A stretch of 64,000 nt of DNA. Origin: Sva-07 sp963710625. Lineage in GTDB: Bacteria; Actinomycetota; Acidimicrobiia; Acidimicrobiales; Ilumatobacteraceae. Both the position numbers and the translations under genes were made by a program. Shown here one piece after another: positions 23,639 to 31,086 of this stretch. Below the pieces are notes generated by a model. The model did no database searches, was not told the origin of the DNA, and worked only from the letters and a program-made list of their open reading frames with translations. Position 1 is the stretch's first letter. Each line of letters opens with the position of its first letter. Where the stretch lies: assembly GCA_963710625.1 (NCBI GenBank), contig CAVQBG010000028.1, positions 1-64,000 on the forward strand, in the 5' to 3' direction.

Positions 23639-24820
23639 TCAGCGGAGCTGGTCGGCGATCGCGTCGGCCACGGTGTGGGCGTCGCGGTCGGTCGCCCAGA
23701 GCGTTCCCGTCAGTGGAACACGGAAGCCCACGAACCCGAGGCCCGGCCGGGGCACGGCGTCGATGGGACGGCCATCACCGTCGAGCACGCCGAGACGACC
23801 CACGAGCGGCTCCAACGCTGTTCGGTAGCCAGTCGCAGCGATCACCTGGTCGACCACCAGGTGGCTGCCGTCGATCAGGCGTGCCCCCGCCGCGTCGAGG
23901 TCGGCGACGGCATCGACCACCCGCACCCGACCGGAGCGGATCAACTCGACGATGCCATCCGCCGTCATCGGCTCCTTGCACTCGGCGAGCAACCGCATCA
24001 TCGGCTGTTCCGGCTTCGGGAGATAGTCGCGCGGGCCGTAGATCCCGCGCTCGAGCAACGGCACGATCCGATCGAGCCACGCGTCCGGCAACACCTCACC
24101 GGCAGGCGCGAACGGAGTGGCCGGAACGCCCACCACCTCACGGGGAAGCACCTGCGGGGCGCTCCGCACCGCCCACGTGACGTCGATGCCGGCACGGGCG
24201 AGGTCGACGCAGATCTCACCACCGGAACTGCCGGCGCCGACCACGAGCACCCGTGCGCCCAGGTGTTCGTCGGGACTGCGGTAGTCCGCTGCGTGCAGGA
24301 ACCTGCCCGAGAACCGTTCGGCGCCGGGCCAGGACGGCATCTTCGGCGCTCGGGACGCCCCGGTCGCCACGACGACGGCATCGACGTGCCGATCGCCCGA
24401 CGGACCGGCAACCTCCCACCTCCGTCCGGTGGGCTCGATCGTCGACACCTCCGCGTCCGCACCGAGGTCGCATTCCAGTCGGTGATGAGCTGCATACCGT
24501 TCGAGGTAGGCCACGAGGTCGTCGCGCTCGACCCAACGGCCGAGCGACCGCTCCATCCGGTACCCCGGCAGGTCGGACATCCAACGAACGGTGTTCAAGC
24601 GCAGCGAGTCGTACCGACCGACCCAGGACGAACCGATGCGTTCGTCGCGATCGAGCACGATCGCCCTCACCTGCGCCCGGCGGAGCAGCGCCGCCGTCGC
24701 CAGACCGGCCGGCCCGGCGCCGATCACCGCTACCGTCGGCGCATCGTCCGCCGGCACCGGCGCGGCCCACGGCCGCACCCGCTCCACGAAACGTCTCGCC
24801 ACGAGATCCGGTCGGCCCAC
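23639..24820 (-). CDS. Flavin-containing monooxygenase-like oxidoreductase
   Basis: About 393 residues from a GTG at 24820; the frame is open further upstream but that part looks non-coding. FAD site VAVIGAGPAGLATAALLRRA near residue 30, WVGRYDSLRLNTVRWMSDLP typical of FMO/CzcO-like enzymes, and a second dinucleotide site VLVVGAGSSGGEICVDLARA for NADPH. It belongs with flavoproteins that oxidise amines, sulfides or ketones. A paralogue lies at 56199-57446. The start is the least certain part. Confidence 0.85.
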   Translation of the reverse strand: MGRPDLVARRFVERVRPWAAPVPADDAPTVAVIGAGPAGLATAALLRRAQVRAIVLDRDERIGSSWVGRYDSLRLNTVRWMSDLPGYRMERSLGRWVERDDLVAYLERYAAHHRLECDLGADAEVSTIEPTGRRWEVAGPSGDRHVDAVVVATGASRAPKMPSWPGAERFSGRFLHAADYRSPDEHLGARVLVVGAGSSGGEICVDLARAGIDVTWAVRSAPQVLPREVVGVPATPFAPAGEVLPDAWLDRIVPLLERGIYGPRDYLPKPEQPMMRLLAECKEPMTADGIVELIRSGRVRVVDAVADLDAAGARLIDGSHLVVDQVIAATGYRTALEPLVGRLGVLDGDGRPIDAVPRPGLGFVGFRVPLTGTLWATDRDAHTVADAIADQLR

Positions 24821-24973
24821 GATGTCTCCGGACCCTACCTTCGCCCGAGTTCGGCGTCCGGCCGCCTGGCGGAGTCTCGATGGAGCACCTCGGTGTCGAT
24901 CGTGCAGGTTGCGCTCTCCCGTCACAGCGCCCTCCACCGGAAGTGGTAGGAAGGTCAGGGATCGGGGGTACGT

Positions 24974-25783
24974 GTGAAGCACGGCGTGTGGGCGATGAAC
25001 TATCCGGTGGTGCGCACGATGTCCGAGCTCGTCGAGTTCGCTGTAGTGGCAGAACAGGCCGGCTGGGACGGCGTGTTCGTGAGCGACTCGATCACCGACG
25101 GTACGACTGATCCGTGGGTGACCCTCGGGGCGATCGCGGCCCGGACGGAACGGGTCACGCTCGGAACCTGGATCTCGGCCCCTGCGACGTACCAGCCATG
25201 GCGGCTGGCACTCGCCGCGGCATCGCTCGATCAGTTGTCTAACGGCCGGGTGATGCTCGGCGTGGGCCTCGGCGTCGGATCCGACTTCGGCCGGTTCGGC
25301 GACGACGCGTCACCCGCTGAGCGGGCACGCCGATACGACGAGGCCCTCGAGGTCATCGAGCTGCTGTGGTCGGGCGAGCCGGTGACATTCGTGGGCGAAT
25401 TCTTCCGACTCGACGACGTCACACTGCCGGTCGTGCCTCGCCAGCAGCCTCGGATCCCGACGGTGGTCGCCGGCTGGTGGCCGAACGAGCGGCCATTCCT
25501 GCGCGCCGGTTGCTGGGACGGGACGATGCCGTATTGGCCCGCCTTGCTCGAGGGTGAGGTCGGCCCCGAGGGCCAGACGTCGGACGGCACGATCGATGGC
25601 GAGCTGCGCGACCTCATGGCGTTCTATCGGGAGACGGCAGACGCACTCGGGGAGGTCGTGCTGCCTCGCCAGGAGCGCGACGACCGCGACTACCGTTCCC
25701 TCGCGGATGAGGTCGGGGCGACGTGGCTGTTGACCAGCTACCGGATGGATCTCGACGAGCTGCGCAAGGGCCCACCGAGTTGA
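24974..25783 (+). CDS. LLM-class F420-dependent oxidoreductase
   Basis: 269 residues of luciferase-like fold from a GTG: MKHGVWAMNYPVVRTMSELV, EQAGWDGVFVSDSIT, ERVTLGTWISAPATYQPWRL, SNGRVMLGVGLGVGSDFGRF and ARRYDEALEVIELLWSGEPV. It is shorter at the C-terminus than most members but ends naturally. It is divergent from the flavoprotein gene. The substrate is unknown; many actinobacterial paralogues use F420H2 to reduce unsaturated carbonyl compounds. Confidence 0.88.
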   Translation: MKHGVWAMNYPVVRTMSELVEFAVVAEQAGWDGVFVSDSITDGTTDPWVTLGAIAARTERVTLGTWISAPATYQPWRLALAAASLDQLSNGRVMLGVGLGVGSDFGRFGDDASPAERARRYDEALEVIELLWSGEPVTFVGEFFRLDDVTLPVVPRQQPRIPTVVAGWWPNERPFLRAGCWDGTMPYWPALLEGEVGPEGQTSDGTIDGELRDLMAFYRETADALGEVVLPRQERDDRDYRSLADEVGATWLLTSYRMDLDELRKGPPS

Positions 25784-25865
25784 CCGGAGGGCGCAACTGT
25801 TCGTGAACGACAGGAGCGGGTCAGCGACGGTAGGAGGACCGGCCCCGGGGCGCGAGACTGAGACG

Positions 25866-26216
25866 ATGGCCTTCGGACAGGCGTCGGGTCCGCCCGCGTC
25901 ACAGAGTCAGATGCGTGAGCTGACCGAGTTGCTGCACGCAGCAGGCCACTCCGACTTCCGAGACGCACGCGGCCCGATGGGCTTCACGCAGCGCCAGGCC
26001 AACGGCAAGTTCACCCGTGACGAGGCCGACGAGTTCATCGCCGCGCTCCAGGAAGCGGCGGAGGGCGCACCCGGTCCCGCACCCGATCTCGCACCCGAGT
26101 CGGCCAGGCCGAAGCCGGCTCAGCGCGATCGTTCACACGCACAATTGGAGAAGTTCTCCGACGAACAACTCGCCGCGGAGCTCCAGCGCCGCGGCTGGGT
26201 GGTGATGGAGCCCTGA
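25866..26216 (+). CDS. Hypothetical actinobacterial protein
   Basis: 116 residues from the ATG at 25866; an ATG at 25803 in the same frame would add 21 unlikely residues. Its N-terminal half, MRELTELLHAAGHSDFRDAR then GPMGFTQRQANGKFTRDEAD, is a pattern I associate with a widespread uncharacterised actinobacterial family. A Pro/Ala-rich linker leads to a C-terminal helix-turn element, KFSDEQLAAELQRRGWVVME. There is no signal or membrane segment. The function is unknown. Confidence 0.65.
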   Translation: MAFGQASGPPASQSQMRELTELLHAAGHSDFRDARGPMGFTQRQANGKFTRDEADEFIAALQEAAEGAPGPAPDLAPESARPKPAQRDRSHAQLEKFSDEQLAAELQRRGWVVMEP

Positions 26217-26274
26217 CGGCCGGCGGTGTGATTGCGTGCGCAACTCCGTGACACCCCTTGGTCATGATGGTCGT

Positions 26275-27795
26275 ATGGATCTCGGGGCGTTGTGCGACAC
26301 GATCGGGCGGAGCGACCGCACGGTCGACGACGTCGCCGACGAGTTGCTCGACGCCACCGATGCCGAGCTCGACGAGCGGGTCCGTGCCCTCGAGTTGCTG
26401 CGCCGCCGCGTCGACGCCGAGACGGCATTGACGTTGGCCACCGTCGAACAGCGACGCCTGTACCTGGCCGACGGGCACCGCACGATGAAGGGCTACCTGC
26501 GTGCGACGTGTAACTCGTCGAACCCCGACATCGCCGCCGGGCGCCGGCTCGCACAAGCGGCCAACGGCGTCCCCGGTCTGGCCGAGGCGCTCCAGACCGG
26601 ACGCATCGGTGTCGCCCAGGCAGCAGCGATCGCCCGCGTGCACCGCAACCCGCGGGTGCGTGACCGCTTGGTCGAGTTCGCGGCGATGCTGCTCGAGCTC
26701 GCCGAGCGCTACTGCTACGACGACTTCGTGATCGCGCTGCAGCGCTTCGAGATGCTCGCCGACACCGACGGCGCGCATCGCACGCGCGACGCCCAGATCG
26801 CCGGACGCAACGTGAACGTCGCGACCGTCGGCGGCGAACTCCACCTCGACGCGAACGGCGGCGACCCGCTCGTCAACGACGAACTCCAGGCGATCTTCCG
26901 CCGGTTCTGCGAGAACGAATTCCGCACCGACGCTGCCGCCCGCCGCGCCGAACACGGCGACGACGCCTCCGGCAAGCCGCTCGCCCGCACCGGCGCCCAG
27001 CGCAGCTACGACGCCTTCGTCGACATGCTTCGGCGCGCCGACGCCCACCTCGACGCCGACACCAGCGCACCTGGTGCACCCACCACATTGGTCAACCTCG
27101 TCGTCGACAGCCGCACCATGGCACTCGTGCTCGCCGACGCCGGCCTCGCACCCACCACCACGCTGGCGGGCGACCCCATCGATCCGTTCACCGGACTGCC
27201 GACGAACGCCACCGGCGACCTCCTCGCCGACCTCGCCGCCGACCCCGACGCCTTCGCCCACATGCACTGCGAGACCGCCAACGGCACACCGCTGCACCCG
27301 CACGACGTGCTGCGCGCTGCGCTCGCCGGCCACACCCGCCGCGTCGTCGTCGACGCGCAGGGCGTCGTGATCGACATGGGCCGCAAAGCACGGCTCTTCA
27401 CCGGCCCGGCCCGCGAGGCCGCCAAGCTGCTCGTGCGACGCTGCGACCACACCGGGTGCGACCTGCCCGAGGACTTCTGCGAGGTCGACCACGTCACCGA
27501 ATGGGTCGACCACGGCACCACCGACCAGATCAACGCCGGCGTCGACTGCGGCCACCACAACCGCGAGAAACACCGGCGGAAGTTCACCAGACGCCGCAGC
27601 ATCCACGGCCAGAGCTACACGATCCGACGCGACGGCAGCATCATCCTGCCCGTCGGCGCCCGACCACCCACCTTCCCCGCCGAAACCGACGACGGTGACG
27701 ATCCAGCCGCCACCGCCGGCCGGGAAGCCATCGAGACCGCCGAGCTGACACGAACCGCTCGTGCACGCCTGCAGCGCCTCCGGCGAGCGGCATGA
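26275..27795 (+). CDS. DUF222 / HNH endonuclease (13E12-type)
   Basis: 506 residues. The long helical DUF222 part occupies about the first 350 (ELLDATDAELDERVRALELL, GYLRATCNSSNPDIAAGRRL). An HNH nuclease follows: CDHTGCDLPEDFCEVDHVTE, then ININAG-like spacing to CGHHNREKHRRKF, with paired Cys for a structural zinc. These proteins are abundant in actinobacteria and often repeated in a genome; their role is not settled. CATGAT ends six bases before the ATG at 26275, favouring it over an upstream GTG at 26236. Confidence 0.9.
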   Translation: MDLGALCDTIGRSDRTVDDVADELLDATDAELDERVRALELLRRRVDAETALTLATVEQRRLYLADGHRTMKGYLRATCNSSNPDIAAGRRLAQAANGVPGLAEALQTGRIGVAQAAAIARVHRNPRVRDRLVEFAAMLLELAERYCYDDFVIALQRFEMLADTDGAHRTRDAQIAGRNVNVATVGGELHLDANGGDPLVNDELQAIFRRFCENEFRTDAAARRAEHGDDASGKPLARTGAQRSYDAFVDMLRRADAHLDADTSAPGAPTTLVNLVVDSRTMALVLADAGLAPTTTLAGDPIDPFTGLPTNATGDLLADLAADPDAFAHMHCETANGTPLHPHDVLRAALAGHTRRVVVDAQGVVIDMGRKARLFTGPAREAAKLLVRRCDHTGCDLPEDFCEVDHVTEWVDHGTTDQINAGVDCGHHNREKHRRKFTRRRSIHGQSYTIRRDGSIILPVGARPPTFPAETDDGDDPAATAGREAIETAELTRTARARLQRLRRAA

Positions 27796-27852
27796 ACGCG
27801 GAATGGATCGGCTGCGTCGTTTGTTGACCCGACCGCCTCACCCGCGAGGATC

Positions 27853-28257
27853 ATGGCGATGCCCGACCCCACTCCCCCCAGCCGACGCGTGCGGCCCGGT
27901 GCTCCTGATCGGATCATCGTCAACGGGCTGGTCGTCGATGCCTCGATCGGGGTGCACGACTTCGAGCGAGAGGCCACACAGCGCCTCCGGTTCGACGTCG
28001 AGATCGACACCGTCGACGACTACGCCGACCGCATGCGGGCCACCGGCGCCTACGTCTCCTACGCCGACGTCGTCGAGTTCGTCGAGGCGCGGGCCGCGTC
28101 CGGCGACCACGTCGAACTCGTCGAGACGTGGGCCGAGGACGTGGCGGCCTTCGCCCTGACCAACCAGCTCGCCCAGGCGGTGCGGGTCACGGTCCAGAAG
28201 CTCGACATCTTCGACGCCGCCGACGGCGTCGGCATCTCGATCGAGCGGTCGCGGTGA
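27853..28257 (+). CDS. folB: Dihydroneopterin aldolase
   Basis: 134 residues. DRIIVNGLVVDASIGVHDFE begins the pterin-binding tunnelling fold, followed by ATQRLRFDVEIDT, VSYADVVEFVEARAASGDHV with the catalytic region, and TVQKLDIFDAADGVGISIER. FolB cleaves dihydroneopterin to 6-hydroxymethyl-dihydropterin in folate synthesis. Its stop overlaps the GTG of folK by four bases, and folK overlaps the next gene the same way, so the three are one coupled operon. An ATG at 27859 is an alternative start. Confidence 0.9.
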   Translation: MAMPDPTPPSRRVRPGAPDRIIVNGLVVDASIGVHDFEREATQRLRFDVEIDTVDDYADRMRATGAYVSYADVVEFVEARAASGDHVELVETWAEDVAAFALTNQLAQAVRVTVQKLDIFDAADGVGISIERSR

Positions 28258-28784
28258 GCCGACCAGCGACAACCCGCTGCCTGGTCGCGCTCGGCTCCAA
28301 CCTCGGCGACCGGCTGGAGAACCTGCGCGCCGGGCTCGCCGGGCTCGAGGATGCCGACGGCATCGACGTCGTCGCCGTCTCGCCCCTCTACGAGACCGCG
28401 CCGGTCGGGGGGCCCGACGACCAGGGCCCGTACCTCAACGCCGCCCTCGTCGCCGACACGACCCTCGACGCCGCCGACGTCCTCGCGCTCCTGCACCGGA
28501 TCGAAGCCGGCCGCGAGCGCCAACGCACCGTGCACTGGGGACCGCGCACCCTCGACCTCGACCTGCTCGTGCACGGCGACTTCGTCTCAGACACCCCGAC
28601 GCTCGAGGTCCCCCACCCCCGGATGCACGAGCGCCGATTCGTGATGGTCCCCGTGTGCGACATCGCGCCGGACCTCGTCCACCCCCGACTCGGCCGCACG
28701 ATGCGCGACCTCCTCGCCGACCTCCCCGTCGCGCCCGGCGACCTCACCGAACTCACCGACACCTGGCAGGAGCACCACCCATGA
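28254..28784 (+). CDS. folK: Hydroxymethyl-dihydropterin pyrophosphokinase
   Basis: 176 residues from a GTG. LVALGSNLGDRLENLRAGLA is the HPPK opening, VVAVSPLYETAPVGGPDDQG the substrate loop, and HWGPRTLDLDLLVHGDF the family signature with the metal-binding Asp pair; VPHPRMHERRFVMVPVCDIA follows as usual. It transfers pyrophosphate from ATP to 6-hydroxymethyl-dihydropterin. Translationally coupled to folB before it and to the DHPS-like gene after it. Confidence 0.93.
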   Translation: MSRPATTRCLVALGSNLGDRLENLRAGLAGLEDADGIDVVAVSPLYETAPVGGPDDQGPYLNAALVADTTLDAADVLALLHRIEAGRERQRTVHWGPRTLDLDLLVHGDFVSDTPTLEVPHPRMHERRFVMVPVCDIAPDLVHPRLGRTMRDLLADLPVAPGDLTELTDTWQEHHP

Positions 28785-29665
28785 TCACCCCCGACGTCCT
28801 GCTCCCACTCTGGGAAGCCCACCGCGCTGCGCTCGACCACCCCGTGCGCACCTTCGAGATCGCCGGGCACGTCTTCGACGACCGCCCGTACCAGCTCGGT
28901 GTGATCAACCTGTCGCGCGACTCGACCTATCGCGAGAGCATCGCCCACGACGTCCCCGCTGCGCTGTACCGCGCCCGCCGCATGACGATCGAAGGCGCAG
29001 CGCTGATCGACATCGGCGCCGAGTCGACCGGCACCAACGCCGACATCGTCGACATCGACGGCCAGCTCGCCTCACTGTTGCCGGTGATCGACGCACTCCT
29101 CGCCGACGGGCTGCTCGTGTCGGTCGAGACGTACCTCACCGACGTCGCCGTCGCCGCCCTCGAGGCCGGCGCGCAGGTGATCAACCTCACGGGCAGGGTC
29201 GACGACCCGGCCCTCTACGAGGCGATCGCCCGCCACGACGCCGGCCTGATCCTCTGTTACACGCCGGGCGAGACGGCGCGGTCCGACGTCGACGTGCCGC
29301 CGGTCGACGCAATGATCGACGAGCAGATGGCGTTCTTCCGCGAACGGCTCGACCTGGTGACCGGCTGTGGCGTCGACAAGCTCTGGATCGATCCCGGGTT
29401 CGGGTTCGCCCTCAACCTGCCCGACGGCCCCGAGCGGGTGCGCTACCAGACCGACAACCTGCTGCAGTCGTTCCGCTTCCGCGAACTCGGCTGGCCGGTC
29501 TGCGTGACGATGGCATCGGCGGTCTACCTGTTCCACGACGAGGTCAGGGTCGCCGAAACCGCGATGGCGGTGCTCGCCCTGCTCGCCAAGGCCAACCTCC
29601 TGCGCAGCCACGAGGTCGCGCGGGTCCAGCCGGTCCTCGACATGCTCGAGATCTGCGCCCGATGA
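28781..29665 (+). CDS. Divergent dihydropteroate synthase-like protein
   Basis: 294 residues overlapping folK by ATGA. It keeps the DHPS barrel outline: LGVINLSRDSTYRES where typical enzymes have GI-NVTPDSFSDGG, then ALIDIGAESTGTNA (family IDVGGESTRPG), LLVSVETYLTDVAVAALEAG, VDKLWIDPGFGFALN (family DPGFGF-K), and near the end LLRSHEVARVQPV. The pABA and phosphate loops are altered and 50 extra N-terminal residues precede the barrel. Context says folate synthesis, but the loop changes leave a different or modified role open. Confidence 0.7.
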   Translation: MITPDVLLPLWEAHRAALDHPVRTFEIAGHVFDDRPYQLGVINLSRDSTYRESIAHDVPAALYRARRMTIEGAALIDIGAESTGTNADIVDIDGQLASLLPVIDALLADGLLVSVETYLTDVAVAALEAGAQVINLTGRVDDPALYEAIARHDAGLILCYTPGETARSDVDVPPVDAMIDEQMAFFRERLDLVTGCGVDKLWIDPGFGFALNLPDGPERVRYQTDNLLQSFRFRELGWPVCVTMASAVYLFHDEVRVAETAMAVLALLAKANLLRSHEVARVQPVLDMLEICAR

Positions 29666-29683
29666 CCGTCGGTGCCGGTCGCG

Positions 29684-31084
29684 TCAGAAGTTGACGACCG
29701 TGCCCATGTACGGGAGCCGGGCGAGGTGCGGCGCTCTCACGACACGATCGACCGCCTCCTCCGCTGTGCACCCGGTGGTGACCATCTCACGGGCCAACGC
29801 TGCGACCACCACCGGCGCCGCGAACGACGTGCCGCTCCACGTCGCCCACTCGTCGAAGTCGTCGGAATCGATCCCGTTGATGCGCGGCAGGTCACCGTCG
29901 AAATTCGCGAAGAACGAACTCACCAGGTCGGTGCCCGGCGCACACGCATCGACCCACGGCCCGTAGTTCGACCATTCGGCCGGCCCGGTCGGCCCGAGCG
30001 CGGCCACCCCGATCACCGACGACAGCGCCGCCGGATACTGCTCGACACACGACCCCTCGTTGCCCGCCGCGGCCACGAAGACGGTGCGGCGGACGTCGTG
30101 GTAATAGTCGATCAGGAGTTCGAACAAGAGGCCCCGTCCCGTCCCGCCGAAGGAGAAGTTGACGATCTGCGGTTCGACGAACTCCATCAGCCACCAGAGC
30201 GACGCGGCGAGTTCGAACGTCCCGACATCGCCCTCGGGCTGGAAGACGCGGTTGACACGGATCCTGCAGCCCGGGGTGAGTTGCTCGATGATGCCCGCGA
30301 TGAAGGTGCCGTGACCCGCCACCGGATCGAGGTAGTTGTCGACGGGATGGCCGCCGATCGGCCGCGACGGCACATCGAGCGCACCCGAGATGCGCTGCAG
30401 ATCGGTCCCGAGCAGTGCCGGCCGATAGCCGTGGAAGTCGTTCGGCCCACCGGCGATCCCGCTGTCGAGAACACCGATCACCACGTCGTTGGGACCCTGC
30501 GCCGGCCGCACAGGCAGCGACCGGAACGGCGCCGGCATCACCGAACTCGTCGGTGGCCTACCGGTGGCGACCACGTTCAACTCCTCCGCGTTGGCGTGCC
30601 ACGGATTGGCGCTCCAGGCATTCGCATGCCACGGATTCGCATGCCACGGATTGGCGTGCCAGGGGTTCGCATGCCAGGGATTGGCGGCGATTTCGGCCGC
30701 CATTGCCGGATGTGGCGGACAGCCGCAACAGTCGGCGTCGTTCGCGAAGTAGACCAGGTCGAGCTGGATGTTGAAGCCCACTCCCGCGAGCACGTCGACC
30801 GCGGTCGGTGCGTCCTGTACGCCGTCGAGTGCATACCACTGGCCGAACGGCGGCAGCTCACCGATCGGTTCGCCGTCGTCACCGGTCGCGGCGAAGACCG
30901 GTGTGACGTCGTAGCTGCCCCTGTCGAAGGCTTCCAACGAATCGAGGAAGTCGAGTGCCTCCTGGTCGAGGAGCACACGGTCGGGCCGGTAGGCGATCGG
31001 AGGGTCGCCCGGCTGGACCGCAACGCGCATGCGGTACGGCCACCGGGCGTCACTGCTGTCGTCACGTGGGTCGTCGGTCGACAT
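29684..31084 (-). CDS. Subtilisin-family (S8) peptidase with NPWHA repeats
   Basis: 466 residues. A 130-residue N-terminal region of unknown fold includes a DCCGCPPHP cysteine cluster (118-126). Residues 135-164 are tandem NPWHA units (four perfect, one NAWSA, one perfect). The S8 domain follows with Asp207 in VIGVLDSGI, His258 in GHGTFIAG, Asn342 in AAAGNEG and Ser420 in SGTSFAAP, all intact. There is no signal peptide. AGGAGG at 31096-31091 sits at the right distance for the ATG at 31084, not for the ATG at 31090, and lies inside the end of the upstream regulator gene, so the two are coupled. Confidence 0.9.
   Translation of the reverse strand: MSTDDPRDDSSDARWPYRMRVAVQPGDPPIAYRPDRVLLDQEALDFLDSLEAFDRGSYDVTPVFAATGDDGEPIGELPPFGQWYALDGVQDAPTAVDVLAGVGFNIQLDLVYFANDADCCGCPPHPAMAAEIAANPWHANPWHANPWHANPWHANAWSANPWHANAEELNVVATGRPPTSSVMPAPFRSLPVRPAQGPNDVVIGVLDSGIAGGPNDFHGYRPALLGTDLQRISGALDVPSRPIGGHPVDNYLDPVAGHGTFIAGIIEQLTPGCRIRVNRVFQPEGDVGTFELAASLWWLMEFVEPQIVNFSFGGTGRGLLFELLIDYYHDVRRTVFVAAAGNEGSCVEQYPAALSSVIGVAALGPTGPAEWSNYGPWVDACAPGTDLVSSFFANFDGDLPRINGIDSDDFDEWATWSGTSFAAPVVVAALAREMVTTGCTAEEAVDRVVRAPHLARLPYMGTVVNF
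30593..30682 (-). repeat. Tandem 15-bp repeat encoding NPWHA
   Basis: Six 15-base units in frame within the subtilisin gene, each encoding Asn-Pro-Trp-His-Ala, with one variant unit (NAWSA). The units differ at synonymous and a few other positions, so the protein sequence is held more tightly than the DNA. The repeat lies between the N-terminal region and the catalytic domain. Confidence 0.85.
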
Positions 31085-31086
31085 GG

